Positions 25,906-36,768 of a DNA stretch of 54,510 nucleotides are shown here, one piece after another (within the stretch, counting starts at the first letter, position 1; the number at the start of each line of letters is the position of its first letter). The stretch spans positions 1 to 54,510 of the forward strand of contig NZ_JAPDDP010000048.1 of the NCBI RefSeq assembly GCF_027587195.1. The letters are read 5' to 3'. Made by a program: the position numbers and the translations under genes. This DNA is from Solirubrobacter phytolaccae. Its GTDB lineage: Bacteria; Actinomycetota; Thermoleophilia; Solirubrobacterales; Solirubrobacteraceae. Below the pieces are notes generated by a model, which ran no database searches, was not told the DNA's origin, and saw only the letters and a list, made by a program, of their open reading frames with translations.

Positions 25906-26883
25906 ATGTCGTCGACGACCTCGCGCCTGCTCAGCCTGCTGTCGCTGCTGCAGGCCCGGCGTGACTGGTCTGGCGCTGTGCTCGCCGAGCGGCTGGGCAT
26001 CAGCCATCGCACGGTCCGCCGCGACATCGACCGGTTGCGCGAGATGGGCTACAGCATCCGGGCCACGATGGGCCCGGACGGCGGATACCGCCTCGACGCG
26101 GGCAGCGAGTTGCCACCGCTGCTGTTCGACGATGATCAGGTGATCGCGCTCGCCGTCGCGCTGCAGTCGGCGACCGCCAGCGGCGCGGAGATCGGCGAAG
26201 CGGCGGTACGGGCCCTGGCCACCGTGCGTCAGGTGATGCCCTCCCGGGTGCGCCACCGGCTCGATGCGTTGTCGTTCACGACGGTGCCCGCTCGACCAGG
26301 GACCGGAGTGGCTGATCCAGAGGTGCTTGTCGCGTTGTCGACCGCGGCGCGCGCCCGCGAAGTGCTGCGCTTCGACTACGCGAGCCGTGAACCGGGCGGC
26401 GAGGAGACCTCGAGCCTGCCGCGCAAGGTTGAACCGCACCACCTCGTCACGTCCCACGGTCGGTGGTACCTCGTGGCGTGGGACCTCACGCTCGACGACT
26501 GGCGCATCTTCCGCGCTGATCGCATCACCCCGCGTGCCTTCACCGGTCCGCGATTCGTGCCTCGCGAGATCCCGGGCGGTGACGTGGCCGAGTACGTGTC
26601 CGCCCGTTTCAAGGGCTCTGATCGGATCAACCGGTGGCCGTGCACAGGACGGGCCATCCTCGGCCGACCGGCCCGCGACGTCCTCCCGTTCGCCGGTGAT
26701 GGCGTTGTCGAGGATCTCGGCGACGATCGGTGCATCCTCGAGCTTGGTGCATGGTCCTGGATCGGCGTCGCCGCTTCGCTCAACCGCTTCGACACCGATG
26801 TCGAAGTGATCGGCCCGCCCGAACTCAGAGTGGCGTTCGAGAAGCTCGCCACGCGGAACGCTGCGACGGCCAAAGGTTCGTGA
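25906..26883 (+). CDS. YafY-type HTH/WYL-domain transcriptional regulator
   Basis: The protein of about 325 residues has an N-terminal HTH_11 domain (RLLSLLSLLQARRDWSGAVL, AERLGISHRTVRRDIDRLREMGY) with wing GPDGGYRLDAG, a middle helical region, and a WYL domain at about 145-220 with the signature HGRWYLVAWDL and RIFRADRI. The C-terminal WCX-like extension includes AWSWIGVAASLNRF. WYL regulators sense nucleotides or other small ligands and often govern a VOC or DinB-like gene beside them. GTG 25903 precedes ATG 25906. Autoregulation through the palindrome at 25866-25884 is expected. Confidence 0.9.
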   Translation: MSSTTSRLLSLLSLLQARRDWSGAVLAERLGISHRTVRRDIDRLREMGYSIRATMGPDGGYRLDAGSELPPLLFDDDQVIALAVALQSATASGAEIGEAAVRALATVRQVMPSRVRHRLDALSFTTVPARPGTGVADPEVLVALSTAARAREVLRFDYASREPGGEETSSLPRKVEPHHLVTSHGRWYLVAWDLTLDDWRIFRADRITPRAFTGPRFVPREIPGGDVAEYVSARFKGSDRINRWPCTGRAILGRPARDVLPFAGDGVVEDLGDDRCILELGAWSWIGVAASLNRFDTDVEVIGPPELRVAFEKLATRNAATAKGS

Positions 26884-26914
26884 TCCTCTGGGGCTTAGCG
26901 CGTGGCGAGCAGGA

Positions 26915-27178
26915 TCACATGCAGCTCTGACACAGGGCCGCACTCTCGCCGGTCGCCTGCTCGGCGAAGTCCGTCAGAGCCTTGCGTTTACGCGCGCAGC
27001 GCCGCGGGTTGGTCGTCAGGGTGAATTGACCCGGCGTCAGGTCCAGATGTCCGCAGCGAGATTGGTGGAGCATGAAACTTCCACTCCGCTCAACCAGGAC
27101 GTATCCAATGTTGCGCCGGACCCATTCCTCGTAGGCAGCGTCGTCGCCTTTGCTGAACATCTGAATCTCCGCTGACAT
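26915..27178 (-). CDS. Small Cys-rich hypothetical protein
   Basis: The 87-residue protein begins MSAEIQMFSKGDDAAYEEWV and contains a CGHLDLTP segment, CARKRKALTDFAEQ and CQSCM at the very end. The four Cys plus His could bind zinc. ATG 27178 is supported by AGGAGG at the ideal distance, one of the best ribosome sites in the window. It lies directly downstream of the Phd-like antitoxin gene, where a toxin would be expected, but it has no PIN, RelE or Fic features. No family is recognised. Confidence 0.65.
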   Translation of the reverse strand: MSAEIQMFSKGDDAAYEEWVRRNIGYVLVERSGSFMLHQSRCGHLDLTPGQFTLTTNPRRCARKRKALTDFAEQATGESAALCQSCM

Positions 27179-27221
27179 GACGCTCCTCCTGGGCTTCCAG
27201 CTGTCGGACATCTGGGTCGAT

Positions 27222-27446
27222 CTAGTCGTCGAGATCCTTGCGGAGGCGGGCGTGATCGACCGGGGGCGCACCGGCAAAGACGGCAAGCACGGCGTCGCGA
27301 TCGACGACTTGACGCGAGCGAGTAGGGCTCAGCTCCCCGACCGGGACGCCGTTGCAGGTCACCGTGAAGCTCTCCCCCCGGTTGAGCGCGCGCATGATCT
27401 CGCCACTCTGGTTCCGGAGCTCGCGCTGCGTGATCGCTCGTCCCAC
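27222..27446 (-). CDS. Phd/YefM-family antitoxin, apparently orphan
   Basis: The 74-residue frame from GTG 27446 reads VGRAITQRELRNQSGEIMR, then ALNRGESFTVTCNGVPVGEL. This is the N-terminal DNA-binding and dimer domain of Phd/YefM antitoxins, followed by a short toxin-binding tail ending ARLRKDLDD. GTG 27461 is an alternative start. A VapC-type toxin normally starts within a few bases of the antitoxin stop; here only the small Cys-rich protein follows, so the toxin seems lost, replaced or unrecognised. Confidence 0.72.
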   Translation of the reverse strand: MGRAITQRELRNQSGEIMRALNRGESFTVTCNGVPVGELSPTRSRQVVDRDAVLAVFAGAPPVDHARLRKDLDD

Positions 27447-27491
27447 GGACCCAACGTACACAGCGTGCGTGATTCCGTGTACCTTCGGCCG

Positions 27492-27638
27492 ATGTCGTCG
27501 CGTATGGAGCAGGCTGAGCCGGACGCCGAGCAGATCGTCGCGCTGTTGGACGCCATCCCGGAAGCACACGCGCGGACACAAGAAGGCATCGCGCAAGCGC
27601 GCCGCGGCGAGGGCATTCCGCTCGATCGACTGGCCTGA
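27492..27638 (+). CDS. Short antitoxin-like protein
   Basis: The 48-residue frame from ATG 27492 (MSSRMEQAEPDAEQIVALLD) ends with EGIAQARRGEGIPLDRLA, a tail common in small type II antitoxins. The gene is divergent from the Phd-like antitoxin. No toxin follows; the next gene is the hybrid kinase. The frame is open much further upstream but that part lies antisense to the antitoxin. It could be a remnant. Confidence 0.45.
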   Translation: MSSRMEQAEPDAEQIVALLDAIPEAHARTQEGIAQARRGEGIPLDRLA

Positions 27639-27715
27639 CGGCCACGAGGACTCCGCGCCCCAGAGGGCGCTTTGCGGACCTCAACTCTCCCCACCCGGCG
27701 GTCGATCACTAGAGC

Positions 27716-30589
<2,874 letters not shown>

Positions 30590-30601
30590 CCGAATTGTCG
30601 A

Positions 30602-30793
30602 TCAGCGCGAGCGCCGGCGCTCGGCGAGTTCGTTGCGAATTGCGCCCAAGGTCACGACGTCACCGCGATTGAGCTCGGCGAGTCCTGCTTCGATCGCGTC
30701 GAGCGCGTCTGGGTCGGACAGGATCTCGTCGCTGTCCTCGCGCGCCTGGTACTGGTCGATCGGGACATGCCGAGCCACCTCGCGAATGTACAC
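30602..30793 (-). CDS. Antitoxin-like protein (Phd/YefM or RelB type), orphan
   Basis: The 63-residue protein from GTG 30793 contains ILSDPDALDAIEAGLAEL and GDVVTLGAIRNELAERRRSR, the characteristic C-terminal half of type II antitoxins. The N-terminal DNA-binding part is very short. It begins 3 bases after the stop of the DUF3592 gene, so they are probably co-transcribed. No toxin gene follows; the hybrid kinase gene ends 12 bases beyond on the other strand. Confidence 0.6.
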   Translation of the reverse strand: MYIREVARHVPIDQYQAREDSDEILSDPDALDAIEAGLAELNRGDVVTLGAIRNELAERRRSR

Positions 30794-30796
30794 GGT

Positions 30797-31201
30797 TCAC
30801 CACGCACCGCTCAGCAGCCACGTACCGACGGCGGCGAACACCAATCCGAACAACATCAAGAAGATGATTCGCCCGATGCCGAACGCCGCCCGATCGATCC
30901 GCGCGTGCTCGGGATTCTTGGGGTCATAGAGCACGCGGACAGCGGCGCCGTCGCGGTACATGGGCGGAGACGATCCAAGCTGACCCTCGACCTCAAGGAC
31001 TCGCCCGTCGGGCGTCTGGAACTGGATGACCGGATACGCCCTACTTCCGCTCCAGCGCAAGCGGGTCACGACCCCGTCGGTCCGCTCCCCGACCGCTCGC
31101 AGGTGTCGTTCCTTACGCCACTCGAGAAGCGCGGCCACGATCGCAAATGCCCCGATCGCGAGGGACATGGCCACAGCGATCACGACGTCGTGGTCGGCCA
31201 T
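30797..31201 (-). CDS. DUF3592 membrane protein
   Basis: The 134-residue protein has one helix at residues 5-27 and another at about 108-130 (RIIFLMLFGLVFAAVGTWLL). They enclose an extracytoplasmic DUF3592 domain (GVVTRLRWSGSRAYPVIQF, TPDGRVLEVEGQ, VRVLYDPKNPEHARID). The YDPxNP motif and two flanking helices are the hallmark of the family, whose function is unknown. It is followed by the antitoxin-like gene after 3 bases. Confidence 0.85.
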   Translation of the reverse strand: MADHDVVIAVAMSLAIGAFAIVAALLEWRKERHLRAVGERTDGVVTRLRWSGSRAYPVIQFQTPDGRVLEVEGQLGSSPPMYRDGAAVRVLYDPKNPEHARIDRAAFGIGRIIFLMLFGLVFAAVGTWLLSGAW

Positions 31202-31284
31202 CAGGTAGCCCCGTAGGGGAAGCGCGTGGAGTTCATGGCCCTACTAGGCGGCCACGGCTAGAACTCGCCCCCCGACGCGCGACT

Positions 31285-31536
31285 TCAGCGGTCCGAGAGT
31301 TCTCGGTCCTGCTTGAGCCAGTCGATGCCCGCCGGAGTGAGCGCCCAGGTCCCGTCGGGAAGCGGTGCGGCGCGGCCGTCCTCGTTCAGCGACTGCAGGT
31401 TGAGCGGCGTGCGCATGTCCCTGCGGCCACGGCCGATCGCGATGTCGAGGTCGCTGACACTCATCCCGACGTTCGGGCGTCCGCCGGACGCCGTCCAGAG
31501 GGCATCGAGGATGTGGACCAGGTCGCGTCGACTCAC
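31285..31536 (-). CDS. Small winged-helix-like hypothetical protein
   Basis: The 83-residue protein from GTG 31536 has helices RRDLVHILDALWTA and VSDLDIAIGRGRRDMRTPLNL, then DGTWALTPAGIDWLKQD, whose WALTPAG-x-WL ending is typical of winged-helix DNA-binding proteins. It lies 18 bases downstream of the DHFR-like gene stop on the same strand, so it may be its co-transcribed partner. No named family. Confidence 0.6.
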   Translation of the reverse strand: MSRRDLVHILDALWTASGGRPNVGMSVSDLDIAIGRGRRDMRTPLNLQSLNEDGRAAPLPDGTWALTPAGIDWLKQDRELSDR

Positions 31537-31554
31537 GGACGGATCGTTACAGGC

Positions 31555-32133
31555 TCAACCGTGCAGGGTCGGGCGGTAGATGAGCTCCTGGATGTGACCG
31601 TCGAACGTGCGGGTCTCGAGCAGCTCGAGGTCGAAGTCCGCCGCGCCTTGGAAGATGGGGAACGCGCCGGTCTGGCCGGTGAGCACTGGGAAGATCGTCA
31701 GCTGGACGAAGTCGACGAGGCCGGCGGCCATCAGCGCGCGGTTCATCGAGAGGCTGCCGTGTGAGCGCAGCGGCACGTCGGACTGCTGCTTGAGCCGGGT
31801 GACGACGTCGACGGCGTCGCCGCTCTCGAGGGTCGGGTCCGGCCAGTCGAGCGGGCCTTCCAGCGTCGTCGAGATCACCGTCGTCGGCATCGTCTTCATC
31901 CGGCGGTTCACGGGGTCGAGCTCGGAGTCGTCGATCCCGCCGAGCAGCCCGACCCACTGCCGGAAGGTGTTGGCCCCGAGGACCATCCGCTGATCCGGCT
32001 CGAGCAGGGTGCGCCGGCGCTCGAGGAACTCAGGGCCCTGCTTGCTCCAGTACCCGCCCCAGTCTCCGTCTTCGTTGTACGAACCGAAACCGTCGAGGGT
32101 GGAGAAGACGTCAAAGGTGTACGTGGCAGCCAT
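31555..32133 (-). CDS. Dihydrofolate-reductase-family (RibD C-terminal) protein
   Basis: The 192-residue protein starts ATYTFDVFSTLDGFGSYNE and continues MVLGANTFRQWVGLL, TVISTTLEGPLDW, SHGSLSMNRALMAAGLVDFVQLT (in short blocks) and ends LLETRTFDGHIQELIYRP. It is the RibD_C / YwjB-type reductase fold that binds NADPH. It lacks features of true folate reductases, so the substrate is unknown. A paralogue of similar length lies at 39702-40310. Confidence 0.88.
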   Translation of the reverse strand: MAATYTFDVFSTLDGFGSYNEDGDWGGYWSKQGPEFLERRRTLLEPDQRMVLGANTFRQWVGLLGGIDDSELDPVNRRMKTMPTTVISTTLEGPLDWPDPTLESGDAVDVVTRLKQQSDVPLRSHGSLSMNRALMAAGLVDFVQLTIFPVLTGQTGAFPIFQGAADFDLELLETRTFDGHIQELIYRPTLHG

Positions 32134-32178
32134 AGTGGAGGCACAGACGAAGTGCCGCCGTGAAACTCATCGCGACGC

Positions 32179-33405
32179 TCAGGAGTCAGCGCCTGAGCTG
32201 GTCGTCCGCTGGTGCGGCGGGCCGCCGTGCCAGTCGAAGCACAGTGCGGTCGCGTCGTCTCTGAGCTGACCGTTGGTGGCCTCGATGATCACGTGCGAGA
32301 GGTGCTGGACCGCTTCGCGCGGGTGCAGGTCGCGGTCGGCCGCGATGATCGACGGGATGTCGACGCGCTCGGCGTTTCGCTCCAACATGCCGTCGGTGAG
32401 GAACACGATGCGGTCGCCCGGCTCGAGCGGGAGGGTCTGGACGCGGTAGTCGTAGTCGCCGAGGATCCCGAACGGCGGATCGGCCTCGAGTTCGAGGGGT
32501 TCGACGCGACCGTCGCGGAGGCGCAGCGGCGGCGGATGGCCGGCGTTGACGATCGTCGCCGTCTGTGCGCGAAGGTCCACTCGACCCAGCTGACCGGTGA
32601 CGAAGCCGCCTCGGTCCGCGAAGCTCGCGAGCCCGGTGTTGGCGCGGCTCGCCTGCTCCGCCAGATCGGCGCCGGCGCGGCGGGCGTTGCGAAGGGCTCC
32701 GACCAGCACGGTCGCGAGGACGGCCGCCTCGACCTCGTGCCCCATGGCGTCGGTCATGGACAGGTGCAACGTGTCGCGCTCCAACGCGAAGTCGAACGTG
32801 TCACCACCCACGTTGCCGGCCGGCTCCAACCATGCCGCGAGCGTGAACTGGCCCGCCTCACACGTGTAAGAGCCCGGCAGCAGACGGTGTTGGATCTCCG
32901 CCGCGAGCGACAGTGGAACCGAGCGCTGGCCCCACGAGAAGAGGTCAGTGAAGCGACGGTTGGCGATCACCACGTACGCGAGGGTGTGCGCGGCCAAGGC
33001 GATGTCGGCCACCGTCCCCTCGTCCGGGGTCTCGAGCAGGTTCACCTCGAGCACGCCGATCGCCTCACCGCGATTGGTCACGGGCGCGAACACGCGGGTC
33101 TCGCTCGCACCACGTTCGACCTCGACCGTCTGCGTGGCGATCACGCGACCGTGCGGGCTCCCCGCCAGCGGCACGCGCTCGGCGGTCTCTCGCCCTTGCG
33201 TTCGCGCCGTTGTCCCATCCGTGGCGTGCCCGAGCCGTACCAACGCTTGCCCGCTGAAGTCCGCGATGAGGAAGGACGCCTCGCGCGCGCCCACCGCCTC
33301 TGCCAGTCGGGCACCGAGCACCTCGACCGCAGACACCGGTGGGGCGTCCTCGACCGCAGCGATCAATCGCCCGAAATCCAGCCCTGCCGAGCGTCGCATC
33401 GCCAT
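32179..33405 (-). CDS. GAF plus SpoIIE/PP2C-type serine phosphatase (RsbU-like)
   Basis: This is a 408-residue protein. Residues about 25-165 form a GAF-like sensor (VLGARLAEAVGAREASFLI, FAPVTNRGEAIGVLEVNL). Residues about 185-395 form the PP2C/SpoIIE domain with QHRLLPGSY, GGDTFDF, LSMTDAMGHEVEAA, NAGHPPPLRLRDG and FLTDGMLE. The metal-binding Asp residues in GGD, TDAMGH and TDGMLE are present. Such enzymes dephosphorylate anti-anti-sigma factors in partner-switching stress pathways. No cognate kinase or antagonist is adjacent. An internal ATG at 33399 is an alternative start. Confidence 0.9.
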   Translation of the reverse strand: MAMRRSAGLDFGRLIAAVEDAPPVSAVEVLGARLAEAVGAREASFLIADFSGQALVRLGHATDGTTARTQGRETAERVPLAGSPHGRVIATQTVEVERGASETRVFAPVTNRGEAIGVLEVNLLETPDEGTVADIALAAHTLAYVVIANRRFTDLFSWGQRSVPLSLAAEIQHRLLPGSYTCEAGQFTLAAWLEPAGNVGGDTFDFALERDTLHLSMTDAMGHEVEAAVLATVLVGALRNARRAGADLAEQASRANTGLASFADRGGFVTGQLGRVDLRAQTATIVNAGHPPPLRLRDGRVEPLELEADPPFGILGDYDYRVQTLPLEPGDRIVFLTDGMLERNAERVDIPSIIAADRDLHPREAVQHLSHVIIEATNGQLRDDATALCFDWHGGPPHQRTTSSGADS

Positions 33406-33498
33406 CGCTAAAGACTACGGGTCCGGGACCGTGCTCACCGAAATGGACGCACTCAACGGTCAGGCCTGTCAGGAGCTCACCCGATTGTGCAACGTCAC

Positions 33499-33526
33499 GT
33501 TGATGCGCTGATGCGGTAGCATCAAC
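33499..33526. promoter_or_regulatory. VapBC operator, perfect inverted repeat GTTGATGC/GCATCAAC
   Basis: Perfect 8-bp arms GTTGATGC (33499-33506) and GCATCAAC (33519-33526) flank an inner extra copy TGATGC, which itself pairs as TGATGC-GGTA-GCATCA. The site ends 2 bases before the antitoxin GTG, so bound VapB/VapC would block transcription or translation start. This is standard conditional autoregulation of a VapBC operon. Confidence 0.7.
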
Positions 33527-33528
33527 CC

Positions 33529-33750
33529 GTGCGAACGACGCTCGATATCGATGACGACGTGGTGGCCGCCGCGAAGGAGCTCGCGGCAATCGAGCGTCGC
33601 TCCCTTGGCTCAGTCGTATCCGAGCTCGCGCGACGCGGGTTGACGCCGGCGAAGGTCGACGTCGCGGGAGAGCTGCCGGTCATACGCGTGCCGGCGAACA
33701 CACCGCCGATCACGCCCGAGATGGTCCGGCGCGCGCTCGACGAGGACTGA
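33529..33750 (+). CDS. VapB-type ribbon-helix-helix antitoxin
   Basis: The 73-residue protein has an N-terminal ribbon-helix-helix domain (RTTLDIDDDVVAAAKELAAI, RRSLGSVVSELARRGL) and a flexible C-terminal toxin-binding tail with PVIRVPANTPPITPEMVRRAL. It begins with GTG directly after the palindromic operator and ends 4 bases before the PIN toxin. It neutralises the toxin and represses its own promoter. Confidence 0.9.
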   Translation: MRTTLDIDDDVVAAAKELAAIERRSLGSVVSELARRGLTPAKVDVAGELPVIRVPANTPPITPEMVRRALDED

Positions 33751-33754
33751 CCCT

Positions 33755-34168
33755 GTGGCGCTGCTGGACGTCAATGCGCTGGTCGCTTTGGTGTGGGACT
33801 CCCACGTCCACCATTCCCGCATGCGCTCATGGTTTGCGACCAACGGTCAAGCCGGATGGGCGACGTGTCCGATCAGCGAGAGTGGCTTCGTCCGTGTGTC
33901 TTCGAACCCGAAGGTGCTTCCGAGCCCGATCGGGGTCACGGCGGCGCGCGCTGTGTTGGCCTCGTTGCGGAGCGCCGGATCGCATGAGTTCCTCGCGGAT
34001 GACGTGTCGTTGACCGACGACGATGTCCCAGCCATCGCGGGGCACCGGCAGGTGACGGACGCGCACCTGCTCACGCTGGCGCGACGCCGCGCGGTGCGGT
34101 TGGTCACGTTCGATGCTGGCCTTGCGAGTCTCGGCGGAGCGGGTGACGTCGAGTTGCTGACCGCCTGA
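33755..34168 (+). CDS. vapC: VapC-type PIN-domain toxin
   Basis: The 137-residue PIN ribonuclease carries the acidic active site: Asp in MALLDVNALVAL, Glu in CPISESGFVRV, Asp in QVTDAHLLTLAR and Asp in LVTFDAGL. TypicaI VapC toxins cleave tRNA or rRNA and stop growth. The GTG start is 4 bases after the antitoxin stop, so the pair is an operon. The toxin looks intact. Confidence 0.92.
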   Translation: MALLDVNALVALVWDSHVHHSRMRSWFATNGQAGWATCPISESGFVRVSSNPKVLPSPIGVTAARAVLASLRSAGSHEFLADDVSLTDDDVPAIAGHRQVTDAHLLTLARRRAVRLVTFDAGLASLGGAGDVELLTA

Positions 34169-34175
34169 TCGCCCG

Positions 34176-34643
34176 CTATCGCGTGGCGAGGTCGAGCGTC
34201 ACACCCAGTTGCGAAGCGAGCGACGCGCTGTCCCAGAACGTGCGTTGGGACGCGATGGCGCCGCGGTGGAACTCGACGATCACGATCGCCGTCACCGATG
34301 CGCGGCGACCGGTCGGCGGGATGCCCGGGATCAGCCAGGGCAGCTCGGAGTCGTGGAGGAACGAGACCGTGAGCTCGTCGACGAGGCGGAAGCGGTCGAC
34401 GGTGCGCGAGCGGCGCGTCCACTGCAGCTCGCTCGGCAGGTGCGGAAGGAACGTGTCGCGGTAGAAGGCGGCGAGCGCTTCACGGCCTTCGGCTCCGGTC
34501 GACGTCGGGAAGTGGCGGACCGACGGCGCGGCCGTCATGGACGACATCGCGGCCTCGACGTCGCCGCGCGTGATCAGCGCTTCCAGGTGCTCGTCCCAGA
34601 GGTGCTCGAGCTTGCGCATGAACTGGGCGATCTCGGTCGTCAT
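34176..34643 (-). CDS. SnoaL-like / NTF2-fold ester-cyclase-type protein
   Basis: The 155-residue protein fits the SnoaL/NTF2-like fold: an N-terminal helix (FMRKLEHLWDEHLEALITRG) with GDVEAAMSSM, HFPTSTGAEGREALAAFYRD, FLPHLPSEL and the strands VDELTVSFLHDSELPWLIPG and VTAIVIVEFHRGAI. These are small alpha+beta barrel proteins that act as isomerases, hydratases or have no enzymatic role; substrate unknown. The frame is open far upstream over the divergent acetyltransferase, but ATG 34643 begins the fold. Confidence 0.82.
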   Translation of the reverse strand: MTTEIAQFMRKLEHLWDEHLEALITRGDVEAAMSSMTAAPSVRHFPTSTGAEGREALAAFYRDTFLPHLPSELQWTRRSRTVDRFRLVDELTVSFLHDSELPWLIPGIPPTGRRASVTAIVIVEFHRGAIASQRTFWDSASLASQLGVTLDLATR

Positions 34644-34704
34644 GCCGGGCACCAGTCTCTCAAGTGGGAATAGGACGCCCGGGTCCAGGCGTCCGGGCAA
34701 GCAC

Positions 34705-35310
34705 ATGCTCGTCTCCCCCACCGCCGCCGTGCGCCCGATGCGGGCCGGCGAAGAAGCCGTCGTCGCCCGAATGCTGGCCGCCGCGCTCGCCGACGATCCG
34801 TTCATCCGCTGGATCGCCGGCACAGACCCCGACCGCGCGACGGCGTGGATGCTCGCCGGCCTCAAGATGGCCGAGCGGCACGGACTCGTGCTGGTCGACG
34901 AGACACTCGACGGCGCGGCCGTGCTGATGCGGCCCGGCTCGATGCCGTTGCCCGTGCGCGAGAACCTGAAGCTGCTCCCCTCACTCGTGCGAGCTGTCGG
35001 CGTGCGCCGCGTGCCCGGCGTCCTGCGCGCGCTCACGGCTCTCGAGCACGCACACCCCGATGAACCTCACTGGACGGGCCTCGTGCTCGGTGTGCACCCG
35101 GCAGCGCAAGGGACGGGCGTCGGCCGGCGCGTGATCGCGGCCGCACTCGACGTCGTGAACGACGAGCCCGCCTATCTCGAGGTCTGCGAAGGCGGCCCGA
35201 TCACGCTCTATGCGCGCTTCGGCTTCGCCACACACGCGCGCGTCACACCCGGGCACGGTGCGCCGCGGATGACGACGATGTGGCGGGACGCGATCACCCG
35301 ACGCGGGTGA
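34705..35310 (+). CDS. GNAT-family N-acetyltransferase
   Basis: This is a 201-residue GNAT protein. AVRPMRAGEEAVVARMLAAA opens the fold; DPFIRWIAG and GLVLVDETLDGAAVLMRPG are the central strands; LGVHPAAQGTGVGRRVIAAAL is the acetyl-CoA binding motif A; and YLEVCEGGPITLYARFGF is motif B. The substrate is not evident. It is divergent from the SnoaL-like gene with 61 bases between starts. Confidence 0.9.
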   Translation: MLVSPTAAVRPMRAGEEAVVARMLAAALADDPFIRWIAGTDPDRATAWMLAGLKMAERHGLVLVDETLDGAAVLMRPGSMPLPVRENLKLLPSLVRAVGVRRVPGVLRALTALEHAHPDEPHWTGLVLGVHPAAQGTGVGRRVIAAALDVVNDEPAYLEVCEGGPITLYARFGFATHARVTPGHGAPRMTTMWRDAITRRG

Positions 35311-35346
35311 GGATCGGTCACGCCGCCGGTTGAAACGCTGGCAAGC

Positions 35347-36768
35347 ATGACGGCACGGGTCGAGGATCCGCAGACACGGCTTGACGAGCTGACGGCGCTG
35401 GCGGCGGAGGCGTTCATCTACGGGTTCCCGCTCGTCTTCGACCTGCAGGAGGTCGACCGCTTCGCGCGGGCGGGGATGGGCTCGCTGGCGGCGTCGCCGC
35501 TGAACGTGTTCTCGCACGCGACGGGGCTCGCCGGGCCGAAGGACACGTTCGTGTCGGTCAACAACGACTCGATCTACTCGATCGCGAACGTCGATACCAG
35601 CGGCGGGCCGGTGCGACTCGAGGTTCCGGACACGGATGGCCGCTACTACGTGCTGCAGTTCGTCGACGCGTGGACGAACAACTTCGCGTACGTCGGCCGG
35701 CGCGCGACCGGGACGACCGCGGGCGTGTTCCTGCTCGTCCCGCCCGGGTGGGACGGCGCCGACCCCGATGACGCGACGGTGATCCGCTTCCCGACCGCGA
35801 TCGCGAGCATCGTCGGACGGTGGGCCGTCGACGGCGAGCATGACCTCCCAGCCGTTCAGGCCCTCCAGCGGCAACTCACGCTGGTCGCGAGCGGCGCGGG
35901 TGCCGGGCTTCCGGAGCCGACGCCCGAGCTGCCCGAGGCGCTCGCGTTCTTCGAGCGCATGCGCCTGTGGATGCAGGCCTTCCCTCCGGCGGCGCGTGAC
36001 CTCGACCACCAGCAGCGCTTCGAGCCGCTCTGGGCGGACCGGAGCGAAGCGCTCACCACCGCGCTGCGCAACGGCTACGCGGCCGGCCGCGAGCGCCTGG
36101 AACAAGCGCTCAAGAGCGGCGGGAGCCCGCAGCAGAATGGGTGGAGCCTCACCTACCACGCCTTCGACTACAACCTCGACTTCTTCGAGGTCGGCGCGCT
36201 CGACGAGGAGCGGTGGAAGCTGCCCGACGACGCCACGCGGTACCTGTTGCGCGCCATGTCCGCCCGGGCGGGGCTGTGGGGCAATCACGCCTACGAAGCC
36301 GCGTACGCGATGGTCTACGACGACGGCGCCGGCGAGCCGCTCGACGGCGCCCACCGCTACGAGCTGCGGTTCGCCAAGACGCCGCCCGTCGGGGCGTTCT
36401 GGTCGGTGACGATGTACGACACGCCCGACTTCTTCCTGGTCGACAACCCCGCCTCCCGCTACTCGATCGGCGACCGCACCCCCGGGCTGCGCTACGCCGA
36501 CGACGGCTCGCTGACGCTCGTGCTTCAGCACGACGAGCCCGCCGAGCCCGAACGCGCCGCGAACTGGCTGCCCACCCCGGCGGGACCGTTCCGCCCGATC
36601 CTGCGCATGTACGAGCCGGCGGACGCCGTGTTCGACGGGACCTACGTGCTGCCGCCGATCGAGCGTCAGCCGGTCACGCAGCCGTCGAGCGCCACTGGGG
36701 GCGCATCCGCCAAGGGTCCCGCGAACACGCACGACCCGGTGGCGAACGCGAGCGTCGCGCCGTCGTAG
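35347..36768 (+). CDS. DUF1254/DUF1214-domain protein
   Basis: The 473-residue protein has the DUF1254 N-terminal domain (AAEAFIYGFPLVFDLQEVDR, VSVNNDSIYSIANVD, GRYYVLQFVDAWTNNFAYVG) and the DUF1214 C-terminal domain (YELRFAKTPPVGAFWSVTMYD, FFLVDNPASRYSIGDRTPGL, NWLPTPAGPFRPILRMYEP). No signal peptide is seen, although many relatives are exported. The function of the family is unknown. The last 103 nt overlap the 3' end of the convergent secreted-protein gene, an unusually long shared coding stretch. Confidence 0.9.
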   Translation: MTARVEDPQTRLDELTALAAEAFIYGFPLVFDLQEVDRFARAGMGSLAASPLNVFSHATGLAGPKDTFVSVNNDSIYSIANVDTSGGPVRLEVPDTDGRYYVLQFVDAWTNNFAYVGRRATGTTAGVFLLVPPGWDGADPDDATVIRFPTAIASIVGRWAVDGEHDLPAVQALQRQLTLVASGAGAGLPEPTPELPEALAFFERMRLWMQAFPPAARDLDHQQRFEPLWADRSEALTTALRNGYAAGRERLEQALKSGGSPQQNGWSLTYHAFDYNLDFFEVGALDEERWKLPDDATRYLLRAMSARAGLWGNHAYEAAYAMVYDDGAGEPLDGAHRYELRFAKTPPVGAFWSVTMYDTPDFFLVDNPASRYSIGDRTPGLRYADDGSLTLVLQHDEPAEPERAANWLPTPAGPFRPILRMYEPADAVFDGTYVLPPIERQPVTQPSSATGGASAKGPANTHDPVANASVAPS

